Shown here piece by piece: positions 35,896 to 44,309 of a DNA stretch of 64,000 nucleotides; within the stretch, counting starts at the first letter, position 1, and every line of letters begins with the position of its first letter. The notes under the pieces are model-generated. The model ran no database searches. It was not told where the DNA came from and was given only the letters and a program-made list of their open reading frames with translations. Origin of the DNA: Parafilimonas terrae. Its GTDB lineage: Bacteria > Bacteroidota > Bacteroidia > Chitinophagales > Chitinophagaceae. The DNA lies in NCBI RefSeq assembly GCF_900115755.1, contig NZ_FOXQ01000005.1, forward strand, positions 124,001 to 188,000, written 5' to 3'. The position numbers were made by a program, and so were the translations under genes.

Positions 35896-35937
35896 ACTGT
35901 CCGCTCATAAGATTGCAACCGTACGGTATCGCACAGT
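35896..35937. promoter_or_regulatory. Putative enhancer dyad upstream of permease copy 5
   Basis: ACTGTCCG (35896-35903) and CGCACAGT (35930-35937) form an inverted pair; a perfect palindrome, ACCGTACGGT, lies between at 35918-35927. The left half is the inverse of the CGGACAGT upstream of the adaptor operon. It is 83 bp before the TTGGCAC box, a normal sigma-54 enhancer distance. Confidence 0.4.
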
Positions 35938-35986
35938 TTTTATGCCGAATTGTATTTCAACTGATTGAAAATTAATTCTTTATCCC

Positions 35987-36002
35987 TTGGCACAGCTGTT
36001 GA
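35987..36002 (+). promoter_or_regulatory. Sigma-54-like promoter upstream of permease copy 5
   Basis: TTGGCAC-N5-TTGA (consensus TTGGCAC-N5-TTGC), one mismatch in the -12 GC. It lies 61 bp before the ATG at 36064. It suggests that copies 5-10 form a second unit controlled by the same NtrC-type activator. Confidence 0.45.
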
Positions 36003-36014
36003 AAGCTGAATAAG

Positions 36015-36043
36015 ACTGTTTGGGAAATTTCATACCGGACAGT
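36015..36043. promoter_or_regulatory. ACTGTTTG-N13-CGGACAGT inverted pair
   Basis: The right half is part of ACCGGACAGT (36034-36043), identical over 10 bp to 23090-23099. It lies between the sigma-54-like promoter and the gene, so it could be a second activator site or a repressing one. Confidence 0.35.
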
Positions 36044-36063
36044 AATCAGCAAATCCCAACATC

Positions 36064-38481
36064 ATGCTACAGCATTATTTCCCTGTGCGACACTTCGTAA
36101 GGACTGCCTGGCGAAACCTTGCCCGCAACAAGGTTTATTCATTCATCAATATTACAGGTATTGCTATTGGCCTTGCCACTTTTTGGCTAATTGCTTTATA
36201 CGTGGGTGATGAACTGAGTTACGACCACCCGTTTACCAATGCTGACCGTATTTACCGCATAGCACAACATGCCAATTGGGAAGGCGGCAGCATGAACCTT
36301 GCTTTAAACCCGCCGCCACTTGCCCCTGCCCTGGCAGAAAAATTTCCGGAGGTTGAACAGGTTGTACGCATAGATGCTGAAGGCGGCGGCGTTATAAAAT
36401 TTAATAAAGAAGCTCTTAAACAAAACGATATTTTCTTTGCCGATAACAGCTTCTTTAAAATATTCGATTATACATTTTTATATGGCAATGCAGCTTCTGC
36501 TTTGTCTCAGCCTAATTCAACAGTTATAACAGAAAGCCTCGCCAAAAAAATATTTGGGGATGTATCCGGAGCCTATAATCAAACTATCTATTTCGACGAT
36601 AGCGGGCCTGTAAAAATTACGGGTGTTATAAAAGATGTTCCGCAGAATTCACACCTGCAGTTCAGCGGCGCCCGCTCTATGTATGCTATTCCAAACGATC
36701 AGAACACCTGGCAAAACCTTTACATGTATGATTATATTCTTTTAAAGAAAGGCGTTGATGTAAATGCGTTTGAAAAAAAGCTGAATGCTTTTGGCATGCA
36801 GACGATTGCCAAAGAAATGGGTATTAAGGATTATCGCATGGAACTGCAGCCATTAACTTCTATTCACCTGCACTCTAACCTTCAATATGAGTTTGGCAGC
36901 AACAGCAGCATAACCCGCATATATATTTTTATAGCCATCGGTTTTTTGATACTGCTGATTGCCCTCATCAATTATATGAACCTTTCTACGGCGCGTTCAT
37001 CAACCCGTGTAAAAGAAATAGGGATAAGAAAAGTTATCGGCTCATCCCGCGGCAACCTGGTCGGTTTGTTTATTGCAGAAGCTTTGCTTGTAACATTTAT
37101 TGCTGCTTTTATTGCAGTCTTTATTGTTGAGGCAAGCATGCCTTTCTTCAACCAGGTATCGGGAAAACAGTTGGACCTGTGGCGCTTTGGCACATTTTAT
37201 ACCATTGCTTTTGTGGGGGCATTTGCATTAATCGCCGGTTTTATCAGCGGCAGTTACCCGGCATTATTTCTCTCTCACTTTAAAACTATCCCATCTTTAA
37301 AAGGCCAGTTAGGCAATATGCAAACAAGTGCGCTGCTGCGTAAATCGCTTGTAGTATTTCAATTTGTAATAGCGGTATTTCTTATAAGCGGTTCTTTTAT
37401 TATTTATAAGCAAATGCAGTATGTAAATAATAAAGACCTTGGCTTTAATAAAGCGCAGGTATTAACCTTTCATATTGATGATATGAAAGTGCGCAACGAA
37501 ATTCCTGCTTTAAAAAATGCATTACTTCAAAGCCCGTTTATTGAAGATGTGGCAGTTGCCGGAAATGCTATTGGCGATAACTATCTCGGTGGCCACGATT
37601 TTGCATTTGAAAAGAATGGCGCGATGCAATCATCATCCACCATGGCAAAGCAATTATATGTGGATGATGATTTTTTGAAAACAATGAACATTCAATTATT
37701 ACAGGGCCGTAATTTTTCAAAAGATATGCAGACCGATCAATACGGCGCCATGCTTATTAATGAAACATTAATGAAGCAACTGGGTTATACAAATGCTATT
37801 GGAAAAAAATCTGAATTCCGGGTAAACCAGTTTGCAGATATGAGCCATCGAAATATTATAGGCGTTGTAAAAGACTTTCATTTTTCATCATTGCAGCACA
37901 AAATAGAACCGATGGTATTAATGCTGCCGCCGGCAGCAAATGAACAGGATAATCTTTATGTAAAAATTGCAAAAGGTAAAATTGCGGAAGGCCTCGGTTA
38001 TCTCAAAAAAACATACACCAAATTCGACAGCCAGAATACCACCGATTTTAATTTTCTTGATGAAGCTTTTGCTAAACAATATGCTGCGGAACAAAAGCAG
38101 GAACAACTTTCATTTGTATTTACCATGCTTGCTTTTATAATAGCCTGCCTGGGTTTAACGGGCCTTGTAATGTTTACGGTGTCACAGCGCATAAAAGAAA
38201 TTGGCATAAGAAAAGTGCTGGGCGCATCTGTTGGTTCGGTAACCATGATGCTGGGTAAAAGTTTTATGCAACTGGTGTTAATAGCAACTGTAATAGCCAT
38301 GCCGGTTGCCTGGTTTGCCATGCATAAATGGCTGCAGGATTTTGCTTATAGAATTGATATTAAATGGTGGATGTTTTTAATACCCGGTTTGATGGCAATA
38401 TGTGTGGCGCTGGTTACGGTTTGCACACAAGCGGTAAAAGCAGCTTTGGCAAACCCGGTGAAAAGCTTGAGAACAGAATGA
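36064..38481 (+). CDS. FtsX/MacB-type ABC permease, copy 5 of 10
   Basis: An 805-residue permease with a variant N-terminus, MLQHYFPVRHFVRTAWRNLARNK. The decayed remnant at 39277 shares this style of start (YFPAQHLVKT), so the two were probably paralogous neighbours. Coupling helices are RVKEIGIRKVIGS and RIKEIGIRKVLGA. The first module uses ALINYMNLSTARSS where most copies have ACINFMNLSTAR. It ends ANPVKSLRTE. It is preceded by its own sigma-54-like promoter, and is probably first in the second transcription unit. Confidence 0.92.
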   Translation: MLQHYFPVRHFVRTAWRNLARNKVYSFINITGIAIGLATFWLIALYVGDELSYDHPFTNADRIYRIAQHANWEGGSMNLALNPPPLAPALAEKFPEVEQVVRIDAEGGGVIKFNKEALKQNDIFFADNSFFKIFDYTFLYGNAASALSQPNSTVITESLAKKIFGDVSGAYNQTIYFDDSGPVKITGVIKDVPQNSHLQFSGARSMYAIPNDQNTWQNLYMYDYILLKKGVDVNAFEKKLNAFGMQTIAKEMGIKDYRMELQPLTSIHLHSNLQYEFGSNSSITRIYIFIAIGFLILLIALINYMNLSTARSSTRVKEIGIRKVIGSSRGNLVGLFIAEALLVTFIAAFIAVFIVEASMPFFNQVSGKQLDLWRFGTFYTIAFVGAFALIAGFISGSYPALFLSHFKTIPSLKGQLGNMQTSALLRKSLVVFQFVIAVFLISGSFIIYKQMQYVNNKDLGFNKAQVLTFHIDDMKVRNEIPALKNALLQSPFIEDVAVAGNAIGDNYLGGHDFAFEKNGAMQSSSTMAKQLYVDDDFLKTMNIQLLQGRNFSKDMQTDQYGAMLINETLMKQLGYTNAIGKKSEFRVNQFADMSHRNIIGVVKDFHFSSLQHKIEPMVLMLPPAANEQDNLYVKIAKGKIAEGLGYLKKTYTKFDSQNTTDFNFLDEAFAKQYAAEQKQEQLSFVFTMLAFIIACLGLTGLVMFTVSQRIKEIGIRKVLGASVGSVTMMLGKSFMQLVLIATVIAMPVAWFAMHKWLQDFAYRIDIKWWMFLIPGLMAICVALVTVCTQAVKAALANPVKSLRTE

Positions 38482-38605
38482 TGAGGGTGAATGATAAAGA
38501 AATAAATAATCTGTAATTAGTGATAAATAATGAGAACAATAAAATAAATAATGCGAAGTTAAAAGCCTTCAACTTGTAGCATGATAAAAAATAACTTTCC
38601 ATGTA
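38482..38605. other. AT-rich spacer with repeated ATAAATAAT words
   Basis: 124 bp between permease copy 5 and the convergent toxin gene. GATAAATAAT/AAATAAATAAT words recur several times. No gene or clear terminator is seen. Confidence 0.4.
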
Positions 38606-39016
38606 TCAAAACACATTCAAAAAATCCGCAGCATTTAAAATGGGTATCCCGCGAAAAGGGTTAAGCTCAAGCAGGTCTTTATCGCCGGTAATGATGCAAG
38701 ATGCGTTTATTGCTATGGCAAGCTCAAGAAATTTATTGTCTTCCGGGTCGCGGCAGGCAGTAATAGTTTCAGATATTTCAGAAAAAACAGCAATTTCCCC
38801 GTATCCTTCTAAAATGTCTAATCTTGTTTCCAGGGAAATATATTTATCGAATTTATCTCTGATAAATGTGTCACAAAATTCATTATACGTTTCAATGCTT
38901 GCTGATACCTTTCCTATCTGTTTCACCCTTTCATACGCAAGCACCGGTTTTGACTGTTGTGAAAGAAATGCACTTATCAGTGTATTTGTATCAATAACAA
39001 AAAAACTATTTCTCAT
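38606..39016 (-). CDS. PIN-domain toxin of a type II toxin-antitoxin pair
   Basis: A 136-residue PIN-fold ribonuclease of the group annotated as 'putative toxin component, PIN family'. Acidic metal ligands are visible: Asp9 (VIDTNTLISA), Glu46 (ETYNEF), Asp90/Asp93 (CRDPEDNKFLELA) and Asp112 (ITGDKDLL). VapC-like toxins cut RNA to arrest growth until the antitoxin binds. It overlaps the upstream antitoxin gene by 11 bp and is antisense to the permease array, between copy 5 and the remnant. Confidence 0.88.
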   Translation of the reverse strand: MRNSFFVIDTNTLISAFLSQQSKPVLAYERVKQIGKVSASIETYNEFCDTFIRDKFDKYISLETRLDILEGYGEIAVFSEISETITACRDPEDNKFLELAIAINASCIITGDKDLLELNPFRGIPILNAADFLNVF

Positions 39017-39254
39017 TCAGCAATTGTTGAAGAATTTCTTCTGTAAGCCCGTTCCTGGCAGCTTCTGCCCTTGCTTTAGTCAAAAGTTCTTCAAACCACG
39101 CTTCTTTATCAATTTGAGAAACAATTTCTATTTGTTTCTCAAAACTTTTTTCAAGCCGCTTTTTAATTTCAGTGGAAGATTTCCGCCATTTTCTGGCTGC
39201 AGCATCATCCACTTCAAGCACTATTCTTTCCATTTTGATAAATTTTACTTCCAT
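39006..39254 (-). CDS. Antitoxin partner of the PIN toxin
   Basis: An 82-residue, charged, mostly helical protein. A short beta-like start (MERIVLEVDDAAARKW) is followed by amphipathic helices and a Leu-rich end (LTEEILQQLLNEK). Translation may begin at 39254 or at an in-frame ATG at 39233. Identification rests mainly on its place directly upstream of, and overlapping, the PIN toxin gene. The N-terminal part may bind DNA for autoregulation. Its start lies 22 bp from the permease remnant, which is transcribed divergently. Confidence 0.75.
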   Translation of the reverse strand: MEVKFIKMERIVLEVDDAAARKWRKSSTEIKKRLEKSFEKQIEIVSQIDKEAWFEELLTKARAEAARNGLTEEILQQLLNEK

Positions 39255-39276
39255 TCAAATTTACAAACTACTTGTT

Positions 39277-39441
39277 ATGTTTAGAAACTATTTCCCTGCA
39301 CAACACTTAGTGAAAACCACCCGGCGCTGTTTGTGGAAAAATAAGAATACCGCTGCTGTTATAATTGCATTGGCAACAATCAGTTCCCAGGCCTTAAAAG
39401 CAGCTTTGGCAAACCCGGTGAAGAGTTTGAGAACAGAATGA
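39277..39441 (+). pseudogene. Internally deleted remnant of an FtsX-type permease
   Basis: A 54-codon reading frame joins a permease N-terminus (MFRNYFPAQHLVKTTRRCLWKNKN) directly to a permease C-terminus (SSQALKAALANPVKSLRTE). About 730 residues with all periplasmic domains and nearly all TM segments are missing. The frame remains open, so a short peptide with one hydrophobic stretch (AAVIIALATI) could still be made. The 3' end is nearly identical to the end of copy 5. The simplest origin is an internal deletion between paralogues, next to the TA insertion. Confidence 0.85.
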
Positions 39442-39444
39442 ATC

Positions 39445-39479
39445 GGTCAACAGTCAACGGTCAACAGTCAACAGTCAAC
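39445..39479 (+). repeat. RGTCAAC tandem repeat, 5 x 7 bp
   Basis: Five contiguous heptamers (GGTCAAC or AGTCAAC) right after the remnant's stop codon. They are followed by CCGTAAATCAGACATCA, a spacer sequence also found before copies 8 and 9. Confidence 0.8.
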
Positions 39480-39508
39480 CGTAAATCAGACATCAGAAAT
39501 CTTCTTTT

Positions 39509-41872
39509 ATGTTTAAAAATTATTTCAAAATCATCCGCCGCAGCATGGCCCGCAACAAGGCCATAACTTTTATCAATATTGCAGGGCTCGCATTGGGAAT
39601 GGCTGTAACCGTTATTATAAGCTTATGGATATGGCGCGAATTGTCGTTCAACAAAAACTTTTCTAACTATAAAAGCATTTCGCAGGTTATGCTTACCGGC
39701 ACTTTCAGTGGTGAAGTAAGCACAGATGCAGGATGTTCAATACCATTGGCTGCCGAACTGAAGAACAGGTTTGGTTCAGACTTTAAGCAGGTGGTGCTTA
39801 CTTCAAAAACAGAAGATCATATTCTTGCAATCAGTGATGTGAAACTCAGCGCCAATGGCATTTTTGCCCAGCCGGGGTTTATTGATATGCTTGGCTTTCC
39901 GGCCATGAAAGGTTCCGTAAAAACACTGGATGATCCGTCATCAATTATCATCAGCGCTTCGCTTGCAAAAGCTTTGTTTGGCAATAAAGATGCTGTTGGA
40001 AAAATTATTAAAATAGATAATAAGGATAACCTGAAAATAACAGGTATTTATAATGATTTTTCTTCAAACTCTTCTTTTGCCAATCTGCAATATATCGGGT
40101 CATGGAATTATTTCATGCCAAAGAATGATGAGAAAAATAATGCCTGGAATGTTTGCTGGTATAATTTATATGTGCAGCTGAATAATGGTATTCATAACGA
40201 TGATGTATCGCAAAAAATAGCTGGTTTAATGAGCGAACATCTTACAGATATAAAACCTGTGTTATTGCTTCACCCAATGGAAAAATGGCATCTGTATTCA
40301 ACCTTTACAAATGGTGCAAATACAGGCGGCCAGGTTCAGTATGTATGGATGTTTGGGCTGATAGGATTTTTTGTGTTACTGCTGGCATGCATCAATTTTA
40401 TGAATCTTTCCACAGCACGCAGCAGCAAGCGGGCAAAGGAAATAAGCATTTTAAAAACAATTGGTTCGCCAAGAAAACAACTGGTACTCCGCTTTATTGG
40501 CGAATCAGTTATTACAACAATTATTGCATTTATTATAAGCCTGGTTTTAGTACAGGTTAGTTTGCCCTGGTTCAATACACTTATCAGCGCTGATATTACA
40601 ATACCATTCAATAATATTTATTTCTGCACTGCCAGCATTTTATTTGTGTTAGCCACAGGTATTGCTGCGGGTTTATATCCTGCATTTTATCTTTCTTCTT
40701 TCAAGCCTGTTAAAGTATTGAAAGGTGGCTTCCAGGCCGGAAAAGCTGCAGCAGTTTCACGAAAAGCATTGGTAATCGTGCAATTCTTTACTTCCATCTT
40801 TTTAATAACCTCAACGCTAATTGTTTTAAAGCAGTTGAATTATGCCAGGAACAGGCCTTTGGGTTATTCAGCAAATGGTTTAATAAATATTGCAATTAAA
40901 ACACCTGAATTGCAAACGCATTATAATGCTTTCAGAAATGACCTATTGCAGTCAGGCGCTGATGTTAATGTTGCAGCATCTTCAGCGCCTGTAAACCAGT
41001 TAAAATTATCAGCAGGCGGATATTCATGGGATGGATTAGACCCTAATGTGCAGCCAGTTTTCGGGACTGTATCGGTTACAGAAGATTTTGCCAATACGGT
41101 ACAATGGCGTTTTATAAAAGGCCGCAATTTTTCACGCAGTTTTATTACAGATTCATCGGGTGTTATATTGAATAAAAAAGCGCTGGATTATATGAACATT
41201 CACGACGCCGTTGGAAAGCAACTCGATTTCCGGGGCAATACTTTTACTATACTCGGCGTAATTGATGATGCCATAATGGGCTCCCCGTTTTCTTCAGTTG
41301 TTCCTACTGCTTTCTTTCTTGCGCAGCAGCCGATGAGCTATATAACGGTGAAGCTTTCTCCTTCAATAAGTGCACAACAGGCATTGCAAAAAGTGGAGAA
41401 GGTTTTTAAACAATATAGCCCTGCAGTGCCATTTGCATACAGTTTTGTTGATGATGATTATGCCAAACAGTTTCATGCTGTTGAAACAACGGCAACGCTT
41501 GCTACGGTGTTTGCTGTGCTGGCGATAACTATATCCTGCCTTGGTTTATATGCGCTGGCTTCATTCATGGCCGAACAGCGCATAAAAGAAATAGGCATCC
41601 GCAAAGTGCTGGGCGCATCGGTTACAGGTTTATGGAAATTGCTTACCGGCGAATTTGTTGTGCTGAACATCATTGCCTTTGTACTTGCAGTGCCGGTAGT
41701 TTGGTGGAGCATGAATGCATGGCTGAATGGTTATGTATATAGAACAACAATATCGTGGCAGGTGTTTGCTTTTGCAGCTGCTATAACGGTTGTAATAACA
41801 TTGTTTACAGTAAGCTTCCAGGCAATAAAAGCTGCACTGGCAAACCCGGTAAAAAGTTTGAGAACGGAATAA
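39509..41872 (+). CDS. FtsX/MacB-type ABC permease, copy 6 of 10
   Basis: A 787-residue permease (MFKNYFKIIRRSMARNKA). Coupling helix 1 is RAKEISILKTIGS, with ISILK replacing the nearly invariant VGIRK. Loss of that Arg could alter contact with the ATPase. Helix 2 is normal (RIKEIGIRKVLGA). The N-terminal module lacks the VQNEL/YDKF motif after TM1, reading WRELSFNKNF instead. It ends ANPVKSLRTE. Its last 66 coding bases (41805-41870) are identical to the end of copy 7. The stop is 11 bp from the start of copy 7, the tightest junction in the array. Confidence 0.92.
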   Translation: MFKNYFKIIRRSMARNKAITFINIAGLALGMAVTVIISLWIWRELSFNKNFSNYKSISQVMLTGTFSGEVSTDAGCSIPLAAELKNRFGSDFKQVVLTSKTEDHILAISDVKLSANGIFAQPGFIDMLGFPAMKGSVKTLDDPSSIIISASLAKALFGNKDAVGKIIKIDNKDNLKITGIYNDFSSNSSFANLQYIGSWNYFMPKNDEKNNAWNVCWYNLYVQLNNGIHNDDVSQKIAGLMSEHLTDIKPVLLLHPMEKWHLYSTFTNGANTGGQVQYVWMFGLIGFFVLLLACINFMNLSTARSSKRAKEISILKTIGSPRKQLVLRFIGESVITTIIAFIISLVLVQVSLPWFNTLISADITIPFNNIYFCTASILFVLATGIAAGLYPAFYLSSFKPVKVLKGGFQAGKAAAVSRKALVIVQFFTSIFLITSTLIVLKQLNYARNRPLGYSANGLINIAIKTPELQTHYNAFRNDLLQSGADVNVAASSAPVNQLKLSAGGYSWDGLDPNVQPVFGTVSVTEDFANTVQWRFIKGRNFSRSFITDSSGVILNKKALDYMNIHDAVGKQLDFRGNTFTILGVIDDAIMGSPFSSVVPTAFFLAQQPMSYITVKLSPSISAQQALQKVEKVFKQYSPAVPFAYSFVDDDYAKQFHAVETTATLATVFAVLAITISCLGLYALASFMAEQRIKEIGIRKVLGASVTGLWKLLTGEFVVLNIIAFVLAVPVVWWSMNAWLNGYVYRTTISWQVFAFAAAITVVITLFTVSFQAIKAALANPVKSLRTE

Positions 41873-41883
41873 AAAATAAAATC

Positions 41884-44235
41884 ATGTTTAAACCCTATTT
41901 AAAAATTGCGTGGCGTAATCTTTTAAAAAATAAAAGTTTTTCGGCTGTAAATATTATTGGCCTTACCATTGGCATGGCTGCTGTATTATTAATATGGGCC
42001 TGGGTGCAGAATGAATTGAATTATGACAGGTTTTATAGCAATAGCAACGATTTATACAAGCTGTATAATAAATATGCCGATAATAATAATATTAATGTTT
42101 GGGACGTAACGGCAGGCCCAGCAGCAGCCGCTTTAAAACAAAATTATCCTGAAGTAAAGAATGCAGCCCGCATGTACTGGCCGATAGAAAGATTATTTAC
42201 TTATGGCGATAAGCGCATCAAATCTTCGGGCAACGATGTAGATGCGCCATTTCTTTCCATGTTTGATTTTCCTTTGGTTGAAGGCAGCAGGAATAATTTG
42301 CTTAATGATGGAAATAACATAGTGCTTACGGCAAGCCTCGCTAAAAAGATTTTTGGGGCGGAAGACCCGTTAAATAAAATTATTACAGTAGATGATAAAG
42401 AACCTTATAAAGTAACGGGTGTTATAAAAGACCTGCCGGCTAATACCGATTTTAATTTCACTTATCTTATTCCTTTAACCAAAGCAGAGCTTTATTCAAA
42501 CACCTGGAATTCTTATAGCTATTACAGTTATGTGCAATTGCAGCCCGGCACCGCAGTTAATAGTTTTAATAAAAAGCTGGAAAGTTTTGTAAAGAAATTT
42601 GTACCGGATGCAAAAACATCGCTCTTTGTTTATCCTATGTCTCAAATGCACCTGTATTCAAGGTTTGAAAACGGTGTGCCCGTTGGCGGTAAAATTGAAG
42701 AAGTGCGGCTGGTGGTTTTTATCGGCCTCATTATTTTACTTATTGCCTGTATCAATTTTATAAACTTAAGCACTGCCCGCAGCCAGAAACGTGCAAAAGA
42801 AGTGGGCGTAAGAAAAGTGATTGGCGCAAACCGGCAAAGCCTTGTGATGCAGTTTTTATCTGAATCAATTTTGCTTTCTTTTTTTGCTGGCCTCTTCGCA
42901 ATAATTATTGTAAAGCTTACACTGCCTGCATTTAGCAATATTATAGGCAAACATTTTACCCTTAATTTTTTTGATCCTATTTTATGGGTTAGTCTCTTTT
43001 GTTTCATAGTTCTTACAGGAATGCTTGCCGGCATTTATCCTGCTATTTTTCTTTCTGCATTTAAACCGGTAAACATTTTAAAAAGCGCTTTAAGCGCCGG
43101 CAAGCGATCATTCAATCCAAGAAAAGTATTGGTGGTGGCGCAGTTTTCTACAGCCATTATTCTTATTGTATCAACCATTATTGTTTACCGGCAAATACAG
43201 TACGTTCAAAAAAGGAATATAGGGTACAACATTAACCGTTTAATAGAAGTGCCTGTTGAAGGTGATATAGATAAAAATTATCAGGTTATAAAAACGGAAT
43301 TGATTAACAGCGGTGTTGTACAATCCGTTAGCCGGACGGGTTGGGGCATTACCATCGATGGTTCAAATTCAAGCGGCTTTGAATGGGGGAATACAACAGC
43401 ACAACAAAACAATATTAATTTTTCGCTGGCGCGTACCGAAAACGATTTTATAAAAACACTGGGTTTAACATTGGTTGAGGGGCGTGATATTGATTATGTG
43501 CGGTTCCCTTCCGATAGCAATGCGGTGCTGCTAAACGAAACCGCGATAAAGGCAATGGGCTTAAAAAACCCTGTGGGAAAGCATATTAAGCAGGGCAATA
43601 AAACTTATATTATTACAGGTGTATTTAAAGATTTTATCGTGGGATCGCCTTATAACGATATTGGCCCTATGATGGTATTTGCGTCAAAGCATTGGCTGTT
43701 GAATATGATACTTCGTTTCAATGCTGATAAAAACATACAGCAATGCCTTCAAACAACTGAAACCATATTAAAGAAATATAATCCTGCCTACCCGTTTTCT
43801 TACCAGTTTGTTGACCAGGAATACCAGCAAAAATTTACGGATCAACAACAAACGGCTGCTTTGGCAGCATTGTTTTCAGGGCTCGCCATTTTTATTTCCT
43901 GCCTGGGATTATTAGGGCTTGCTTCCTATATGGCAGAAACAAGAATAAAAGAAATAGGCATCAGAAAAGTGCTTGGTGCAAGCGCTGTAAGTATAGCGGA
44001 ATTGTTTTCAACGGAATTTATCACACTGATTGGAATTGCCATAATAATTGCTACACCGGTAACATGGTGGCTGATGAAAAACTGGCTGAATGATTTTACG
44101 TACAGAACCGATATTAAATGGTGGTATTTTCTGTTTGCCGGCATGGGCACGCTTATTCTTGCATTGCTTACAGTAAGCTTCCAGGCAATAAAAGCTGCAC
44201 TGGCAAACCCGGTAAAAAGTTTGAGAACGGAATGA
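41884..44235 (+). CDS. FtsX/MacB-type ABC permease, copy 7 of 10
   Basis: A 783-residue permease; the ATG at 41884 (MFKPYLKIAWRNLLKNK) is chosen, because the 43 upstream in-frame codons overlap copy 6 and are not family-like. Coupling helices are RAKEVGVRKVIGA and RIKEIGIRKVLGA. Segments such as SFQAIKAALANPVKSLRTE are shared at DNA level with copy 6. The module-2 periplasmic domain keeps the VDQEYQQKF end seen in copy 1. It was probably formed or corrected by recombination with copy 6. Confidence 0.92.
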   Translation: MFKPYLKIAWRNLLKNKSFSAVNIIGLTIGMAAVLLIWAWVQNELNYDRFYSNSNDLYKLYNKYADNNNINVWDVTAGPAAAALKQNYPEVKNAARMYWPIERLFTYGDKRIKSSGNDVDAPFLSMFDFPLVEGSRNNLLNDGNNIVLTASLAKKIFGAEDPLNKIITVDDKEPYKVTGVIKDLPANTDFNFTYLIPLTKAELYSNTWNSYSYYSYVQLQPGTAVNSFNKKLESFVKKFVPDAKTSLFVYPMSQMHLYSRFENGVPVGGKIEEVRLVVFIGLIILLIACINFINLSTARSQKRAKEVGVRKVIGANRQSLVMQFLSESILLSFFAGLFAIIIVKLTLPAFSNIIGKHFTLNFFDPILWVSLFCFIVLTGMLAGIYPAIFLSAFKPVNILKSALSAGKRSFNPRKVLVVAQFSTAIILIVSTIIVYRQIQYVQKRNIGYNINRLIEVPVEGDIDKNYQVIKTELINSGVVQSVSRTGWGITIDGSNSSGFEWGNTTAQQNNINFSLARTENDFIKTLGLTLVEGRDIDYVRFPSDSNAVLLNETAIKAMGLKNPVGKHIKQGNKTYIITGVFKDFIVGSPYNDIGPMMVFASKHWLLNMILRFNADKNIQQCLQTTETILKKYNPAYPFSYQFVDQEYQQKFTDQQQTAALAALFSGLAIFISCLGLLGLASYMAETRIKEIGIRKVLGASAVSIAELFSTEFITLIGIAIIIATPVTWWLMKNWLNDFTYRTDIKWWYFLFAGMGTLILALLTVSFQAIKAALANPVKSLRTE

Positions 44236-44309
44236 GGCAGCCAACATCAGCAGTTGACGGTCAACCATAAATCAGACATCAAAAAATCAAACATCACAAA
44301 TCAACTTTT

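Noticed and set aside
38601-39284. 227-residue plus-strand frame opposite the toxin-antitoxin genes
   Set aside because: The minus strand encodes recognisable PIN and antitoxin proteins; the plus-strand product is low-complexity Ser/Phe text typical of an antisense shadow.
39445-39479. RGTCAAC heptamers as a CRISPR-like array
   Set aside because: Units are contiguous 7-mers with no spacers, and no cas gene is present.
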